DNA from: Nostoc indistinguendum CM1-VF10
GTDB taxonomy: Bacteria; Cyanobacteriota; Cyanobacteriia; Cyanobacteriales; Nostocaceae
Reading direction: 5' to 3'
Length of the DNA: 53,538 nucleotides
NCBI GenBank assembly: GCA_019359215.1
Contig: JAHHHS010000046.1
Coordinates: 1-53,538 of the forward strand
Numbering within the stretch: position 1 is the first letter of the stretch; each line of letters opens with the position of its first letter. Below, piece by piece: positions 33,343-41,994 of the stretch. A program made the position numbers and the translations under genes. The notes below the pieces were generated by a model that saw only the letters and a list, made by a program, of their open reading frames with translations, was not told the origin of the DNA and searched no databases.

Positions 33343-33370
33343 AATTTTGAATTTTAAATTTTGAATTCGG
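33343..33370. repeat. Heptanucleotide array abutting the cpcT ribosome site
   Basis: AATTTTG, AATTTTA, AATTTTG, AATTCGG. The last unit runs into the cpcT Shine-Dalgarno sequence GGAG at 33369-33372. Confidence 0.6.
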
Positions 33371-33381
33371 AGCGAAGCGAC

Positions 33382-33972
33382 ATGACTCATTCTACTGATA
33401 TTGCCACCTTAGCGCGGTGGATGGCAGCTGACTTTAGTAATCAAGAACAAGCTTTTGAAAATCCGCCTTTTTATGCCCACATTCGTGTGTGTATCCGTCC
33501 TTTACCGTTGGAATTGTTCTCAGGAGTAAGTTTGTTTCTCGAACAAGCTTATGATTTTATGCTCAATCAACCTTATCGGATGCGGGTAATGAAGTTGATT
33601 CCGGCAGAAAACCACATTGTTATTGAACACTACACGCTTAAAGAAGAACAAAAATTTTACGGCGCATCTCGTGAACCCCAACGTTTAAAAGGTTTATCCG
33701 TTGACCAATTGGAAAAAATGTCAGGTTGCAACATGGTTGTAGAGTGGACAGGTAATAGCTTTAAAGGCAGGGTTGAACCTGGAAAATGCTGCATTGTGGT
33801 TCGTGACGGCAAAAATACTTATTTGGATAACGAATTTGAAATTGACGCTAAAGAATTTTCCAGCCTTGATCGAGGAAGGGATTTAGACACTGATGAACAT
33901 CTGTGGGGTTCTATCGCTGGCCCATTTCACTTTGTCAAATGGGGCACTTTTGCTGATGAAGTGAAGGTGTAA
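33382..33972 (+). CDS. cpcT: Phycobiliprotein lyase CpcT
   Basis: A 196-residue chromophore lyase of the CpcT/CpeT family, which attaches phycocyanobilin to Cys-153/155 of the beta subunit of phycocyanin or phycoerythrocyanin. ATG 33382 with GGAG 9 bases upstream gives the family N-terminus MTHSTDIATLARWMAADFSN; a TTG at 33361 is open but less likely. Conserved stretches are FYAHIRVCIRPLP, SLFLEQAYDFML and NQPYRMRVMKL, with SGCNMVVEW and FHFVKWGTF later. Length and motifs match the family. Phycocyanin subunits are not in the window, so it acts in trans. Nostoc-type species have two CpcT paralogues; which this is cannot be told. Confidence 0.9.
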   Translation: MTHSTDIATLARWMAADFSNQEQAFENPPFYAHIRVCIRPLPLELFSGVSLFLEQAYDFMLNQPYRMRVMKLIPAENHIVIEHYTLKEEQKFYGASREPQRLKGLSVDQLEKMSGCNMVVEWTGNSFKGRVEPGKCCIVVRDGKNTYLDNEFEIDAKEFSSLDRGRDLDTDEHLWGSIAGPFHFVKWGTFADEVKV

Positions 33973-34015
33973 TCAGAACTCTTTAGCGATCGCCTAAAGG
34001 CTACCAGAAACATCC

Positions 34016-34065
34016 AGTTAACCCACTATCTCTACCTCAGAATCCTATGCTATTATGGGTTAACT
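34016..34065. promoter_or_regulatory. Inverted repeat upstream of tRNA-Cys
   Basis: AGTTAACCCA (34016-34025) and TGGGTTAACT (34056-34065) are perfect inverted 10-mers 30 bases apart. A TATGCTATTAT stretch inside (34046-34056) could be the tRNA -10 region. It might also be the end of the cpcT transcript. Confidence 0.4.
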
Positions 34066-34127
34066 AGCGCCCTATAGCTACTAAGAAGACCTTAGAAACA
34101 TGAAAGTAGTTCAGGGAATATCGCTGC

Positions 34128-34198
<71 letters not shown>

Positions 34199-34220
34199 TC
34201 AAACAGATATAAGCATTACA

Positions 34221-34240
34221 GGGCTTTGAAGCCCTTTTTT
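34221..34240 (+). terminator. Terminator after tRNA-Cys
   Basis: GGGCTT-TG-AAGCCC followed by six T, 22 bp after the tRNA. Confidence 0.85.
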
Positions 34241-34380
34241 AGTGGTAGTTTGGGGAAACAACTGGGGTAAAACTGGGGTAGATATGTTTAGATTACTCGT
34301 TAACTGAGCTAGCTCATAGTAAGCAATAGGAATCACCACTAAATTGAAGTCAATCAACATTCCAACTAGTTGAAAAAACT

Positions 34381-34839
34381 ATGATTAGCCAACAAACAAT
34401 AGATATCGTTAAATCTACAGCCCCTATCTTGAAAAAGAACGGTCAGCAAATTACAACTCGGATGTATGAAATTATGTTTCAAAACCATCCAGAAATCAGA
34501 GGACAATTTGATATGTCTGCTCAAGGAGATGGTTCTCAGCCTGCGAGGTTGGCTACAGCAGTTTATGCCTATGCCGCCCAAATTGATAATTTGCCTGCTT
34601 TAAAATCGATGGTAGAAAAGATTGCCCATCGTCATGTTCAGACCCATGTTACACCAGAGCAATATCCTATTGTCGGGGAAAGTTTACTGCAAGCGATGAA
34701 AGATGTTTTGGGAGAAGCTGCTACGGAAGAAGTGATGGCGGCTTGGGCTAAAGCTTATCAGGCATTGTCTCAGGTTTTCATTCACAGAGAACATGACATA
34801 TATATAGATGAAGAGAGAAAACAAGTTGTGCATTCTTAA
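34381..34839 (+). CDS. Single-domain bacterial haemoglobin (Vitreoscilla type)
   Basis: A 152-residue globin equal in length to Vitreoscilla haemoglobin and lacking the FAD/NAD reductase of flavohaemoglobins. Key residues fall at the same numbers as in VHb: Tyr29 (B10), Gln53 (E7), proximal His85, Tyr95 and Glu137. The match to the His-Tyr-Glu proximal network supports reversible O2 binding or NO dioxygenation. No reductase gene is near, so the electron donor must be elsewhere, if needed. It may protect against NO or help O2 delivery under micro-oxic conditions, for example in heterocysts; this is inference. ATG 34381 follows the tRNA-Cys terminator region. Confidence 0.9.
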   Translation: MISQQTIDIVKSTAPILKKNGQQITTRMYEIMFQNHPEIRGQFDMSAQGDGSQPARLATAVYAYAAQIDNLPALKSMVEKIAHRHVQTHVTPEQYPIVGESLLQAMKDVLGEAATEEVMAAWAKAYQALSQVFIHREHDIYIDEERKQVVHS

Positions 34840-34847
34840 CGACAAAA

Positions 34848-34979
34848 CTATATTTTCGTTGCTTCCTGCAAATTAGCGATCGCTTTTTCTATCGTCTCTC
34901 CTTGGCTGGCGGTTCCCACCTCTGGACATTGAGCTACGTAAACATCCTCTTCCCAATGCAGAATTGCTACAAGAGACTT
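34848..34979 (-). pseudogene. HicB-type antitoxin remnant
   Basis: On the minus strand the frame reads LVAILHWEEDVYVAQCPEVG then TASQGETIEKAIANLQEATK and stops. This is the N-terminal half of a HicB-type antitoxin (partial RNase H fold; VAQCPEVG is the hallmark). The C-terminal half and any HicA toxin are missing, and the upstream part of the frame is unrelated. It lies 9 bp after the convergent globin gene. Confidence 0.7.
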
Positions 34980-35065
34980 CCAAATAAAAAAATAATCAAT
35001 CGCTTTGGTAAGCAGGGGGAGCGTCGTATTGGACGCAGGAATTGAGTAATTTAATTTTTGGATAG

Positions 35066-35233
35066 CTACGGTATACACACAAGTCTTCGAACATTTCCCC
35101 GCAGGCTTTTGATCCCCCCAATCCCTGTTAAAAAGTGGGGCAAAAACCTCTCAAAGTCCCCCAATTGATTGGGGGATTTAGCAGGATATAAACGCTGTAA
35201 GACAACCCTCAAATACTTGTGTGTACACTGTAG
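35066..35233. mobile_element. MITE-like element, copy 1 (168 bp)
   Basis: The left terminus CTACGGTATACACACAAGT (35066-35084) is an inverted match (16 of 19) of the right terminus ACTTGTGTGTACACTGTAG (35215-35233). An internal hairpin, TCCCCCAATTGATTGGGGGA, lies at about 35157-35176. The termini recur at 50331-50519. Confidence 0.65.
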
Positions 35234-35335
35234 CCTTAAAGGAAGAGAGAAATAGAAGTCAGGTCAAACTATATTGCATAGAAACGAGAAGCGCTATAAC
35301 CTGGGTTTTAGCACCCTTTTAACCAAACACGGATT

Positions 35336-36412
35336 ATGAAAAAGCTGATCAACAAGCCGGAAGACTTTGTGCGGGAAAGTCTAGAAGGTATGGCGGCGGC
35401 TCATTCCGATTTAATTAAACTGAACTATGATCCCGCATTTGTCTATCGAGCCGATGCACCTATTCAGGGAAAGGTAGCAATTATTTCAGGTGGTGGCAGT
35501 GGACATGAACCAATGCACGCTGGTTTCGTCGGCAAAGGAATGCTTGATGCAGCTTGTCCTGGTGAGGTTTTCACTTCACCTACTCCTGACCAAATGCTAG
35601 AAGCAGCAAAGCTTGTAGATGGAGGCTCTGGTATCCTTTACATCGTCAAGAATTACAGTGGCGATGTCATGAACTTTGAGATGGCAACGGAGTTAGCCCG
35701 TAGTGAGGGCATTCGATCGCTAAATATTTTGATTGATGACGATGTAGCAGTGAAGGATAGTCTCTATACCCAAGGACGGCGGGGTGTGGGAACAACAATA
35801 CTGGCGGAAAAAATTTGTGGTGCTGCGGCTGAGGTAGGGTATGATTTGCCACAAATAGCAGATTTATGTCGCCGAGTAAATCTGAATGGGCGGAGTATGG
35901 GAATTGCTCTAACATCTTGTACAGTCCCCGCTAATGGAACGCCGACATTTGAATTGAACGAGCGCGAAATTGAATTAGGTATCGGTATCCACGGTGAGCC
36001 AGGAATAGAACGCACAGCTATCAAATCAGTAGATAAGATCACCGAAATTTTAACGCGATCGCTCATTGACGATGCAGCATACAGCCGCACACTGCGCGAG
36101 TGGGATGAAGACAAAGAAGAATGGGTAGATGTAGAACTCACAAATCTACCATTTGCCAAAGGCGATCGCTTATTAGCTTTCGTCAATAGTATGGGCGGAA
36201 CTCCGGTTTCCGAACTGTATATTGTTTACCGCAAACTCGCCCAAATCTGCCAACAGCAAGGATTGCAAATTGTGCGAAACTTTATAGGCCCTTACATCAC
36301 ATCTCTAGAAATGCAAGGTTGCTCCATTACCCTGCTGAAATTAGATGACGAGATGATCCGCCTATGGGATGCACCAGTAAAAACACCAAGTTGGCGCTGG
36401 GGAATTTCATAA
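35336..36412 (+). CDS. dhaK: Dihydroxyacetone kinase, DhaK subunit
   Basis: A 358-residue DhaK that binds dihydroxyacetone covalently. The substrate histidine is His219 in GIGIHGEPG, equal to His218 of E. coli DhaK. The glycine-rich GGGSGHEPMHAGFVGKGMLD (about 52-71) and LNILIDDDVAV are family motifs. Paired with DhaL 99 bp downstream, it would make dihydroxyacetone phosphate, feeding triose phosphate metabolism and the aldolase elsewhere in the window. The phosphate donor is ATP (if DhaL binds exchangeable nucleotide) or a PTS protein DhaM; no dhaM is seen here. Start ATG 35336; the MITE ends about 100 bp upstream. Confidence 0.95.
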   Translation: MKKLINKPEDFVRESLEGMAAAHSDLIKLNYDPAFVYRADAPIQGKVAIISGGGSGHEPMHAGFVGKGMLDAACPGEVFTSPTPDQMLEAAKLVDGGSGILYIVKNYSGDVMNFEMATELARSEGIRSLNILIDDDVAVKDSLYTQGRRGVGTTILAEKICGAAAEVGYDLPQIADLCRRVNLNGRSMGIALTSCTVPANGTPTFELNEREIELGIGIHGEPGIERTAIKSVDKITEILTRSLIDDAAYSRTLREWDEDKEEWVDVELTNLPFAKGDRLLAFVNSMGGTPVSELYIVYRKLAQICQQQGLQIVRNFIGPYITSLEMQGCSITLLKLDDEMIRLWDAPVKTPSWRWGIS

Positions 36413-36414
36413 TT

Positions 36415-36508
36415 ACGTTAGCGTAGCGTAAAGCCTTCTCTACGAGAGGCTGCGCCAACGGCATAGCTTCGCTTAAAGCGAGTATTCGAGCGTCATTACG
36501 AATTACGA
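36415..36508. repeat. REP-like hairpin repeat and heptamer units between dhaK and dhaL
   Basis: A hairpin AGCC-T-TCTC-TAC-GAGA-GGCT (about 36432-36451) is followed by AGCTTCGCTTAAAGCGAG. Then ATTACGA, ATTACGA and ATTATGT (36495-36515) form a 7-bp array whose last unit contains the dhaL start codon. Confidence 0.65.
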
Positions 36509-36511
36509 ATT

Positions 36512-37150
36512 ATGTTGAGTCAGTCGCAGATATTACAATGGTTGCAGGCTTATGCAACCGAGATAGAGCAAAATAAAGCATATTTGACAGAATTGGATGC
36601 TGCGATCGGAGATGCGGATCATGGGATCAATATGGATCGCGGCTTCAAAAAGGTAAGTACTCAGTTACCAACTCTTACAGACAAGGATATCAGCAACATT
36701 CTCAAAGCTGTGAGTATGACCTTGATTTCTTCCATTGGCGGTGCTAGTGGCCCTCTTTATGGCACTTGGTTTTTACGAGCCAGTACAGCAGTAGCAAATA
36801 AGCAAGAATTAACAGAACAAGATGTGTTAGGGCTACTCCAAGCAGGCTTAGACGGCGTGCTGCAACGTGGCAAAGCGCAACTAGGAGACAAAACAATGGT
36901 GGATGTGCTATCTCCGGCTGTAGCAGCTTTTGGGCAGGCTATAGGAGAAAGTAAGGGAACGCTAGAAGCTATGCAACAGGCTGTAGCAGCAGCCCAAAGA
37001 GGGTTGCAAGAAACTATACCGATGCAGGCCAAAAAGGGACGGGCTAGCTACCTGGGGGAACGGAGTATCGGACATCCAGATCCAGGAGGGACTTCTGCTT
37101 ATTTGATGTTGAAGAGTTTGTTATGGGTGTTAGAAAGTTCGGGGAAATAA
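36512..37150 (+). CDS. dhaL: Dihydroxyacetone kinase, DhaL subunit
   Basis: A 212-residue nucleotide-binding subunit. LDAAIGDADHGINMDRGF (about 28-45) carries the aspartates that hold Mg-ADP/ATP; GGASGPLYGTWFLRA and GDKTMVDVLSP are further family motifs, and GHPDPGGTSAY is near the end. The domain normally passes phosphate to the DhaK-bound substrate. In PTS systems ADP stays bound and is recharged by DhaM, which is absent here. Start ATG 36512 sits inside a heptamer unit and lacks a clear ribosome site; translational coupling with dhaK is not possible because of the 99-bp gap. Confidence 0.95.
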   Translation: MLSQSQILQWLQAYATEIEQNKAYLTELDAAIGDADHGINMDRGFKKVSTQLPTLTDKDISNILKAVSMTLISSIGGASGPLYGTWFLRASTAVANKQELTEQDVLGLLQAGLDGVLQRGKAQLGDKTMVDVLSPAVAAFGQAIGESKGTLEAMQQAVAAAQRGLQETIPMQAKKGRASYLGERSIGHPDPGGTSAYLMLKSLLWVLESSGK

Positions 37151-37444
37151 CGCTGGCTATATCAAAGGGATAAATGGCTCAATACAAACGTTTCCACAAG
37201 CTAGTCTGAGTATTTATTTTAGGCGATCGCGGCTATCTTTATGAAGGCTCTCCAAGATAACCAGACGACCTTATACATTTCAATAAAACCAACAAACTAA
37301 ATGTATCCTTAATGCTCGGCTTTATCTTTATCTTTGTTTTTTTATTTAAACTCTTTCATTACCATTTACTTCAGATTAACTTCATAAAGTTTCGTCTTCT
37401 AATTCAGTAGATGCTATTTTTACAATCTAGTAAATATTGGGTTA

Positions 37445-39739
37445 TTACATCTGATTCACAACAGATGTACTCTGGATTCGCCATTTACCTCGTTCTCGAA
37501 TCAAATCATACCGAACTCGCAAATTATCGTTAGAAGAGTTTTTAAACTGACCATTTTCATAGAACTGTGCTACTTCCTTAACCGTAGCTTCCACTGCAGC
37601 ACGATCTGCAAATAAATCAATCTTCTCAACAGATTCTATCTTCAAGCTATGGTCATATTTGCCGTAGCGATTGTCTGACCGATACTGTTGAGCAATCAGC
37701 CGCCATTGAGATAAAGCGGAACCAGTTAAAATCTGATCTAAATTATTAATCTCATAATTGGGTCCTAAAGCTGCGGCTTTCGTCGAGAACCAAGTCCGAA
37801 TAACTCCCTCTGCCGTTGCATTTGTTAAAGGGCCATCTAATGCTCCTAGTTTACTATTTGGAGTAGGAATAGGTATTGGTGGTTGATTTATCTGTACAGA
37901 CAACTCTGAACCACGCACAGAGGATGTAGGGAAAAACAGATTTTTTAACCATCCAAAAGTTGTTGTGGCTACCACCCAGAGAACTAATAGACTCACCAAA
38001 GAAATAAACACTCTCCATACCAGCCGTGTTTTCCCTTCGATAGTGTTAGCAAAAGTTCGCCGCCGCCGGGGACGACGAGAATGAGGACGATTATCTGGGA
38101 TACGCTCTCGGATAGTAGATTGAGTAGGTTTTCTTCGCCTACGCTTTTGGCTATGGCCAGGTGCAGCACTTTTAGCTGAACCATTCAAATGCTGATTAGT
38201 GCCTCTGGTCGTCATCCGTTCAGCAGCAGGAACCTCTGATTTTATACTTCCAGATGAACTCCACAGGGGTGATGATAAGTTTGAATATTCGGACGTTGGT
38301 GTTTCTGGCAAATCTAGATCAGGTGTTCTGCTGTGATTAAGTTGTGCTGAGGTCTTAGTTGAATTGTTGTGGAAATAGGGCTTATTTGTCTGTGGCTGGG
38401 GAAAATACTGGGGGTTAATAACAGCCCATTCATTAGTTGTTTCTGCATCAGTTGGCAGTGCTTCTAAATAAGCTTGTACCTGTTGATTAGCAAAGTAATC
38501 TTTTAAGAAAGCTTGCTGATTTGTCAAATCTCGAAAATGGGGAAATACTTCGTGTTGCAACCACTGTTCTGCATATAGACACAGCCCCGGTAAAAAATCT
38601 GGAGAGTCTTGAGATTTTTCCCGAATAAAAGCTAAAGCTTCGTACTCCTGACTAAGTTCTAAAACACGAGTTGCTTCTTCAGTTTGCCCCAAGAGTAACG
38701 CACATAGCGACTGTTCTAAATGTACATCTTGACGTTTGCCCAGACGCACGAGCATTTGCCTTGCTTGACGAATTAAAGCCGGTTGCCGTTGAGCAAATCC
38801 CCGTGCTATCAAGGCATAAACAGCTAAGTAAGTGGCAACAGCAGAAGGACGTTTGCTTTGAGCTTCAAATAATTTATGCTGCTCTGCAACTGTTAAGTGG
38901 TTGCGTAACTGCTGGATAAATCGCAGAAAGTCATCTATATTTAAACCAGATTCATCATTGTTCGTGCCATCAATGCCACCACGATCTTCTAAAAGGTTTT
39001 GTAATAATTCCAAGCCTTGGCTTCGTTCAGCAGTCTTTTCTTGAGGTAGTGCCAGCAACTCCAAAATTCTATATGGACGCAACTTGTAAAGATCCGCCTG
39101 AATTTCCGCCTGTACACTAGAGAACAACCCTTCGCGTACTAGCAGTTCTTGACCAGTTTCTAGAGATATGGCGGCATTTTCATAATGACCTTGCTGCCAC
39201 TGTTCACGACCTAATTCTAGACAAGCAAGGGCAACAGTGAGAACAACATCTGGATGTTCAGGACTTTCGGAAATTTCTTCGTCTGCTAAACTATGACCTT
39301 TTCTTGCACTTGTAGCACCATTTTTATTTACTAAGTACGGACGACCTAGTTTCAGTACAAGTTCGTATTCCCCCAACTCTTGCAAAATTAATAAAGCGCC
39401 AACTAATTCGTCTTGGTTAATTTCAATACCAAGACTTTGGGTGTCAATACCCCTTTTGGTGCTTTCTGGACGATTTTCCAGTGCTACTGCGGGAGCAGCA
39501 AGGTTATCAGGGTCATAGGCGTGGGCAAGATACAGATGATCGTAGGTACTGCGTTGTTTTGGATCTGATAAAACCACGTAAGCTTCTTCTATGAGTTGTT
39601 TACGAGAAGAAATTGCTGCATGAGAATACTCACGTCGTGGCAACTGTACAATGCGATCGCTGTATGCCTGTCGCAATTGTTCATCTGTTGCCGCCAACGG
39701 TAGTCCTAAAATTCGGTAGTAATCTAGCGGAATTCGCAC
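37445..39739 (-). CDS. ftn2: Cell division protein Ftn2/ZipN (ARC6 homologue)
   Basis: A 764-residue protein with an N-terminal J-like domain (residues 1-70; YYRILGLPLAATDEQLRQAY, but the HPD motif is replaced, so it is a J-like domain), a long helical cytosolic region (about 90-470), a basic disordered linker (about 520-590), one membrane span near 595-615 (RVFISLVSLLVLWVVATTTF) and a C-terminal IMS/DUF4101 domain (about 660-764, EGVIRTWFSTKAAALG onwards). It anchors FtsZ to the membrane at the septum in cyanobacteria and, as ARC6, in chloroplasts. Length and layout match. It stands alone and is divergent from the 1.2-kb gap before pdhA. Confidence 0.95.
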   Translation of the reverse strand: MRIPLDYYRILGLPLAATDEQLRQAYSDRIVQLPRREYSHAAISSRKQLIEEAYVVLSDPKQRSTYDHLYLAHAYDPDNLAAPAVALENRPESTKRGIDTQSLGIEINQDELVGALLILQELGEYELVLKLGRPYLVNKNGATSARKGHSLADEEISESPEHPDVVLTVALACLELGREQWQQGHYENAAISLETGQELLVREGLFSSVQAEIQADLYKLRPYRILELLALPQEKTAERSQGLELLQNLLEDRGGIDGTNNDESGLNIDDFLRFIQQLRNHLTVAEQHKLFEAQSKRPSAVATYLAVYALIARGFAQRQPALIRQARQMLVRLGKRQDVHLEQSLCALLLGQTEEATRVLELSQEYEALAFIREKSQDSPDFLPGLCLYAEQWLQHEVFPHFRDLTNQQAFLKDYFANQQVQAYLEALPTDAETTNEWAVINPQYFPQPQTNKPYFHNNSTKTSAQLNHSRTPDLDLPETPTSEYSNLSSPLWSSSGSIKSEVPAAERMTTRGTNQHLNGSAKSAAPGHSQKRRRRKPTQSTIRERIPDNRPHSRRPRRRRTFANTIEGKTRLVWRVFISLVSLLVLWVVATTTFGWLKNLFFPTSSVRGSELSVQINQPPIPIPTPNSKLGALDGPLTNATAEGVIRTWFSTKAAALGPNYEINNLDQILTGSALSQWRLIAQQYRSDNRYGKYDHSLKIESVEKIDLFADRAAVEATVKEVAQFYENGQFKNSSNDNLRVRYDLIRERGKWRIQSTSVVNQM

Positions 39740-40265
39740 AGCCTACTTCCCCTGCACCGTGATCAACATAATTCACCTAGAGCTTTCCAGGCCTGTAAAA
39801 CCGTGCCATAAAAATGCCGTATAGAATTTACTCTACAAGTGTATATTGCAACAACTTGTTTTGTACCTTCCCGAAATTTTGAGTCACATTCTAGTACTAA
39901 TTTTTTGCTTTCGCCTAGAAAACCTCAATTTTCTGTCTTAATTCTTAGTATTTTTGTTTAACACAACTATTATCAGCCTTCGATAGCACAAACCACAACT
40001 ACCGCTTTTAATCACGGCATAATTGTTGTGGTTGCAATAATCGATTGATGATTGATTTTTTAGGGACTTTCCCACTAAGAGGTTAGTAAGATACTACTTT
40101 TAGGGGTTGATCCTGATAACTAGAGAAGAAGATAATATCATATTTTACCTTTAATTACAATTATCTATTTGGGTGTAGAGAGTTTTGCCTCTTTTTTTTA
40201 AATTGTTAATGGATATGCAGAAAGCAGTCTATCTTGATTGCTAGTCTATGAAGGGGAATATTTAG

Positions 40266-40449
40266 GAGCGCTGTTAGCAGTAGCGGGGCTTTTAGCCCGT
40301 GCTGAATGCTAATTGCTGAGTAAGAAGTAATGAGGAAGAAGTAGTAATTACTCACTACTTAGAACTAATTTGATGCCTAAGCCTAGTTATATTAGTTTTT
40401 ACTCAGTACTCGTTATGGGCTAAACGACTCGCTACCGCTAACGGCGCTC
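40266..40449. mobile_element. MITE-like element, about 184 bp
   Basis: The left end GAGCGCTGTTAGCAGTAGCG and the reverse complement of the right end GAGCGCCGTTAGCGGTAGCG match at 18 of 20 positions, and both continue into (C/T)TTTTAGCCC-type sequence. The interior is AT-rich with no gene. Confidence 0.65.
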
Positions 40450-40599
40450 AAAACTGTTTCGGTGAGAGAGAAAAACTTAAAGCGACAGATATCGTCGTTA
40501 AAGTCAAATCTTCACAGGGCAGTGACTGAAAACTTAAAAATCAAACATTAAAAATTCAGCTATTCCCTAAGGGCCTTTTTTGGTGCATAAATAAAGTTT

Positions 40600-40910
40600 G
40601 ATTGTTGAGTCTTGCAAACGCTAGCCTGTTAAAAGCTGAGGTGTTATCAGATCAACTTATTTAACACGCCATCGCTGGTATGCCATTGCAGTAAATCCAA
40701 GCGGTGTTGTACGAAGAAAATCAAACTGCCTACGGAAGGTGGGCGGCTGCGCGGGTTCTTCCTTAAGGAGATAAAGGTCGCAAGACCAGAAACGCTGCGT
40801 AAGACTCAGAGCGGATTTAGTTCCGGGTATTCAGCAATGAATACACAAGGGCAGAGCAGCGGCGAATGAGACGCGAAACCTACACTGATATTTTATATAC
40901 AGTGTAGGTA
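40600..40910 (+). ncRNA. Candidate structured RNA or long pdhA leader
   Basis: The region is GC-richer than its surroundings and contains two stems closed by GCAA tetraloops: GGTC-GCAA-GACC (40786-40797) and GTATTCA-GCAA-TGAATAC (40828-40845). Other pairings are GGAAG (40734-40738) with CTTCC (40758-40762) and CCTACACTG (40879-40887) with CAGTGTAGG (40900-40908). GNRA loops on perfect stems are typical of structured RNA. It ends about 50 bp before pdhA. I compared it by memory with RNase P RNA, tmRNA, 6S RNA, and B12 riboswitches and saw no match. Confidence 0.35.
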
Positions 40911-40957
40911 CTTCACTACCATAACTTTAAGTTTTACAACAGGAATACTCAAAAATA

Positions 40958-41992
40958 ATGGTTCAAGAGCGTACTTTACCCACATTTAATCCTGCTACTA
41001 CGCACATCACTAAAGAAGAAGGGTTACGGTTGTATGAGGATATGGTGTTAGGGCGCTTGTTTGAAGACAAGTGCGCTGAAATGTACTACAGAGGTAAAAT
41101 GTTTGGTTTTGTCCATTTGTACAACGGTCAAGAGGCCGTTTGCAGTGGTGTTGTGCAGTCAATGCGACCGGGTGAAGATTACGTTTGTAGTACTTACCGC
41201 GACCATGTTCATGCTCTGAGTGCGGGAGTACCAGCAAAAGAAGTAATGGCAGAATTATTTGGCAAAGCCACAGGTTGCAGCAAAGGGCGCGGTGGTTCCA
41301 TGCATATGTTTTCTGCTGAACATCGCTTGCTGGGTGGCTATGCTTTTGTGGCTGAGGGAATTCCTGTAGCAGCTGGAGCGGCTTTTCAAAGCAAATACCG
41401 CCGCGAAGTGCTAGGAGATAAAAATGCTGACCAAGTAACGGCTTGCTTTTTTGGCGACGGTGCAGCTAATAATGGTCAGTTTTTCGAGACGCTAAATATG
41501 GCAGCTTTATGGAAACTGCCAATTCTTTTTGTAGTCGAAAATAATAAGTGGGCTATTGGGATGTCTCACGAACGAGCCACTTCCCAGCCAGAGATTTACA
41601 AAAAAGCCAGTGCGTTTAACATGGTGGGCGTCGAAGTAGATGGCATGGATGTACTAGCAGTCCGAGCCGTGGCCCAAGAAGCTGTAGCTCGTGCCCGCGC
41701 AGGTGAAGGCCCAACATTAATTGAGGCGCTTACCTACCGCTTCCGGGGTCACTCCTTGGCAGACCCAGATGAAATGCGAAGCAAAGCGGAGAAAGAATTT
41801 TGGTTCGCCCGTGACCCAATTAAAAAGTTGGCAGCTTATTTGCTGGAGCAAAAACTGGCGGATGAGGGAGAAATCAAAGCCATTGATCGTAAAATTCAGG
41901 ATGTAATCGACGAAGCGGTTAAATTCGCCGAAAGCAGCCCCGAACCAGACCCAAGCGAGTTATATCGTTTCGTGTTTGCAGAAGACGAGTAA
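40958..41992 (+). CDS. pdhA: Pyruvate dehydrogenase E1 component, alpha subunit
   Basis: A 344-residue TPP enzyme subunit that, with PdhB, decarboxylates pyruvate for acetyl-CoA. The TPP motif spans about 167-197 (FFGDGAANNGQFFETLNMAA, then LPILFVVENN). RYRxHS-type phosphorylation loop equivalent is YRFRGHSLADPD (about 261-272). STYRDHVHALSAG and GRGGSMHMFS are conserved. The length matches plastid and cyanobacterial E1 alpha. PdhB and E2 are not adjacent, as in other cyanobacteria where pdh genes are scattered. ATG 40958 has CAGGAATACTCAAAA upstream. The long leader may hold control elements. Confidence 0.97.
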   Translation: MVQERTLPTFNPATTHITKEEGLRLYEDMVLGRLFEDKCAEMYYRGKMFGFVHLYNGQEAVCSGVVQSMRPGEDYVCSTYRDHVHALSAGVPAKEVMAELFGKATGCSKGRGGSMHMFSAEHRLLGGYAFVAEGIPVAAGAAFQSKYRREVLGDKNADQVTACFFGDGAANNGQFFETLNMAALWKLPILFVVENNKWAIGMSHERATSQPEIYKKASAFNMVGVEVDGMDVLAVRAVAQEAVARARAGEGPTLIEALTYRFRGHSLADPDEMRSKAEKEFWFARDPIKKLAAYLLEQKLADEGEIKAIDRKIQDVIDEAVKFAESSPEPDPSELYRFVFAEDE

Positions 41993-41994
41993 AA

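Larger units (their letters stand above)
39740..40957. other. 1.2-kb non-coding region between ftn2 and pdhA
   Basis: No convincing gene in any frame. It holds a hairpin AACCACAAC (39991-39999) with GTTGTGGTT (40024-40032), a T-run structure near 40176-40199, the MITE-like element 40266-40449 and the structured region 40600-40910. Confidence 0.6.

Noticed and set aside
35764..36186. Minus-strand frame of 140 codons opposite dhaK
   Set aside because: Antisense shadow, rich in S and R, with no family features.
40140..40200. Small RNA ending at a T run near 40199
   Set aside because: The stem before the T run is only about 4 bp and no promoter could be placed.
40600..40910. Known housekeeping RNAs (RNase P RNA, tmRNA, 6S RNA, B12 riboswitch) for the region before pdhA
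   Set aside because: None of the conserved sequence blocks I know of these RNAs is present, so it is left as an unknown structured region.
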